In this document: in pieces, positions 5,203-5,292 of the stretch
How positions within the stretch are numbered: position 1 is the first letter of the stretch
Layout: the number at the start of each line of letters is the position of its first letter
Origin: an uncultured Chloroflexota bacterium
Lineage (GTDB): Bacteria > Chloroflexota > Chloroflexia > Chloroflexales > Roseiflexaceae
Assembly: GCA_903871975.1 (NCBI GenBank)
Contig: CAIQIY010000539.1
Span: forward strand, 1-5,292
Reading direction: 5' to 3'
Length of the DNA: 5,292 bases
Notes under the pieces: model-generated
The model's database searches: none
Told to the model about the DNA's origin: nothing
Seen by the model: the letters and a program-made list of their open reading frames with translations, nothing else
Position numbers and translations under genes: made by a program

Positions 5203-5292
5203 TCAGCCGCGCGGCGCATCGTCGACGGGCGGCGCACCAGCAGCCGACGCCTCGGCAGGCGCGTCGTCGACGGGCGGCGCACCAGCAGCCGA
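5203..5292 (-). CDS. C-terminal end of a convergent gene with an Ala/Pro/Asp repeat tail (partial)
   Basis: On the minus strand an open frame enters at the window edge and ends at a TGA (5205-5203), giving 29 residues. They read as SAAGAPPVDDAPAEA followed by SAAGAPPVDDAPRG, a 15-residue unit repeated nearly twice. Such low-complexity acidic Ala/Pro tails are common as disordered C-terminal extensions of bacterial proteins, and nothing in the visible part shows the function of the main domain. The frame is favoured over the opposite strand because the + frame through the same bases gives an Arg/Ser-rich product typical of a shadow, and because the stop falls just after a hairpin in convergent arrangement. 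The start of the gene lies outside the window. Confidence 0.6.
   Translation of the reverse strand, partial: SAAGAPPVDDAPAEASAAGAPPVDDAPRG
5216..5292. repeat. 45-bp tandem repeat, coding for a 15-residue unit
   Basis: A 29-bp stretch at 5219-5247 recurs without mismatch at 5264-5292, a period of exactly 45 bp. The few bases before each copy also agree. The period is a multiple of three and keeps the minus-strand frame open, which fits expansion inside a gene. The array continues to the window edge, so the copy number is unknown. Confidence 0.85.

Noticed and set aside
5119..5292. + strand frame from a GTG overlapping the potD stop, open to the window end
   Set aside because: It has AAGGGG two bases upstream, but the product is Arg/Ser-rich with no fold pattern and reads antisense through a repeat that makes better sense on the minus strand. 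It also runs through the candidate terminator.
5216..5292. CRISPR array
   Set aside because: There are only two copies, the period is exactly 45 bp with a short 16-bp interval between the identical parts, and the repeat keeps a coding frame. This is an ordinary coding tandem repeat.

Overview
This window carries a complete four-gene ABC transporter operon for polyamines (spermidine/putrescine), potA-potB-potC-potD, on the + strand from about 1095 to 5122. It is flanked by pieces of two unrelated minus-strand loci. The DNA is GC-rich with strongly GC-biased third codon positions. The mix of a PotD lipoprotein with a Thr/Pro/Ala-rich linker after the lipid-anchored cysteine and a small zinc-ribbon protein with one hydrophobic segment suggests a Chloroflexi-type bacterium. 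That placement is an inference from style, not a marker-gene identification.

Left part (1-797, minus strand): a short gene for a CxxC...CxxC zinc-ribbon protein (393-797) overlaps the start of a second leftward gene (414 down to the window edge). The second gene encodes an integral membrane protein of unknown function and is cut off by the window. The two are probably co-transcribed.

Divergent control region (798-1094): no gene is supported here. It holds two outward-facing candidate promoters that share the identical 11-mer ATGCTATACTG, an extended -10 element. It also holds a TGGACAG-N8-CTGTCCA inverted repeat over the leftward start site, and a GCATCACC repeat cluster ending in an ATCACC-C-GGTGAT palindrome just upstream of the rightward promoter. 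The potA leader is roughly 60 nt.

Centre and right (1095-5122): PotA is the cytoplasmic ATPase, PotB and PotC are the two membrane permeases, and PotD is the lipid-anchored substrate receptor. PotD captures the polyamine outside the membrane, PotB/PotC form the channel, and PotA hydrolyses ATP to drive import. The order potABCD is the classical one. potA-potB are separated by 58 nt, potB-potC overlap by one base (TGATG), and potD begins 32 nt after potC with its own ribosome binding site.

Right edge (5123-5292): a strong imperfect hairpin (5157-5199) lies between potD and the 3' end of a convergent minus-strand gene. Only 29 C-terminal residues of that gene are visible, and they consist of nearly two copies of a 15-residue Ala/Pro/Asp-rich repeat. 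I see no mobile element, CRISPR array, RNA gene or clearly new system. The window is mostly a conventional transporter operon, and the interest lies in its control region and the two edge genes.
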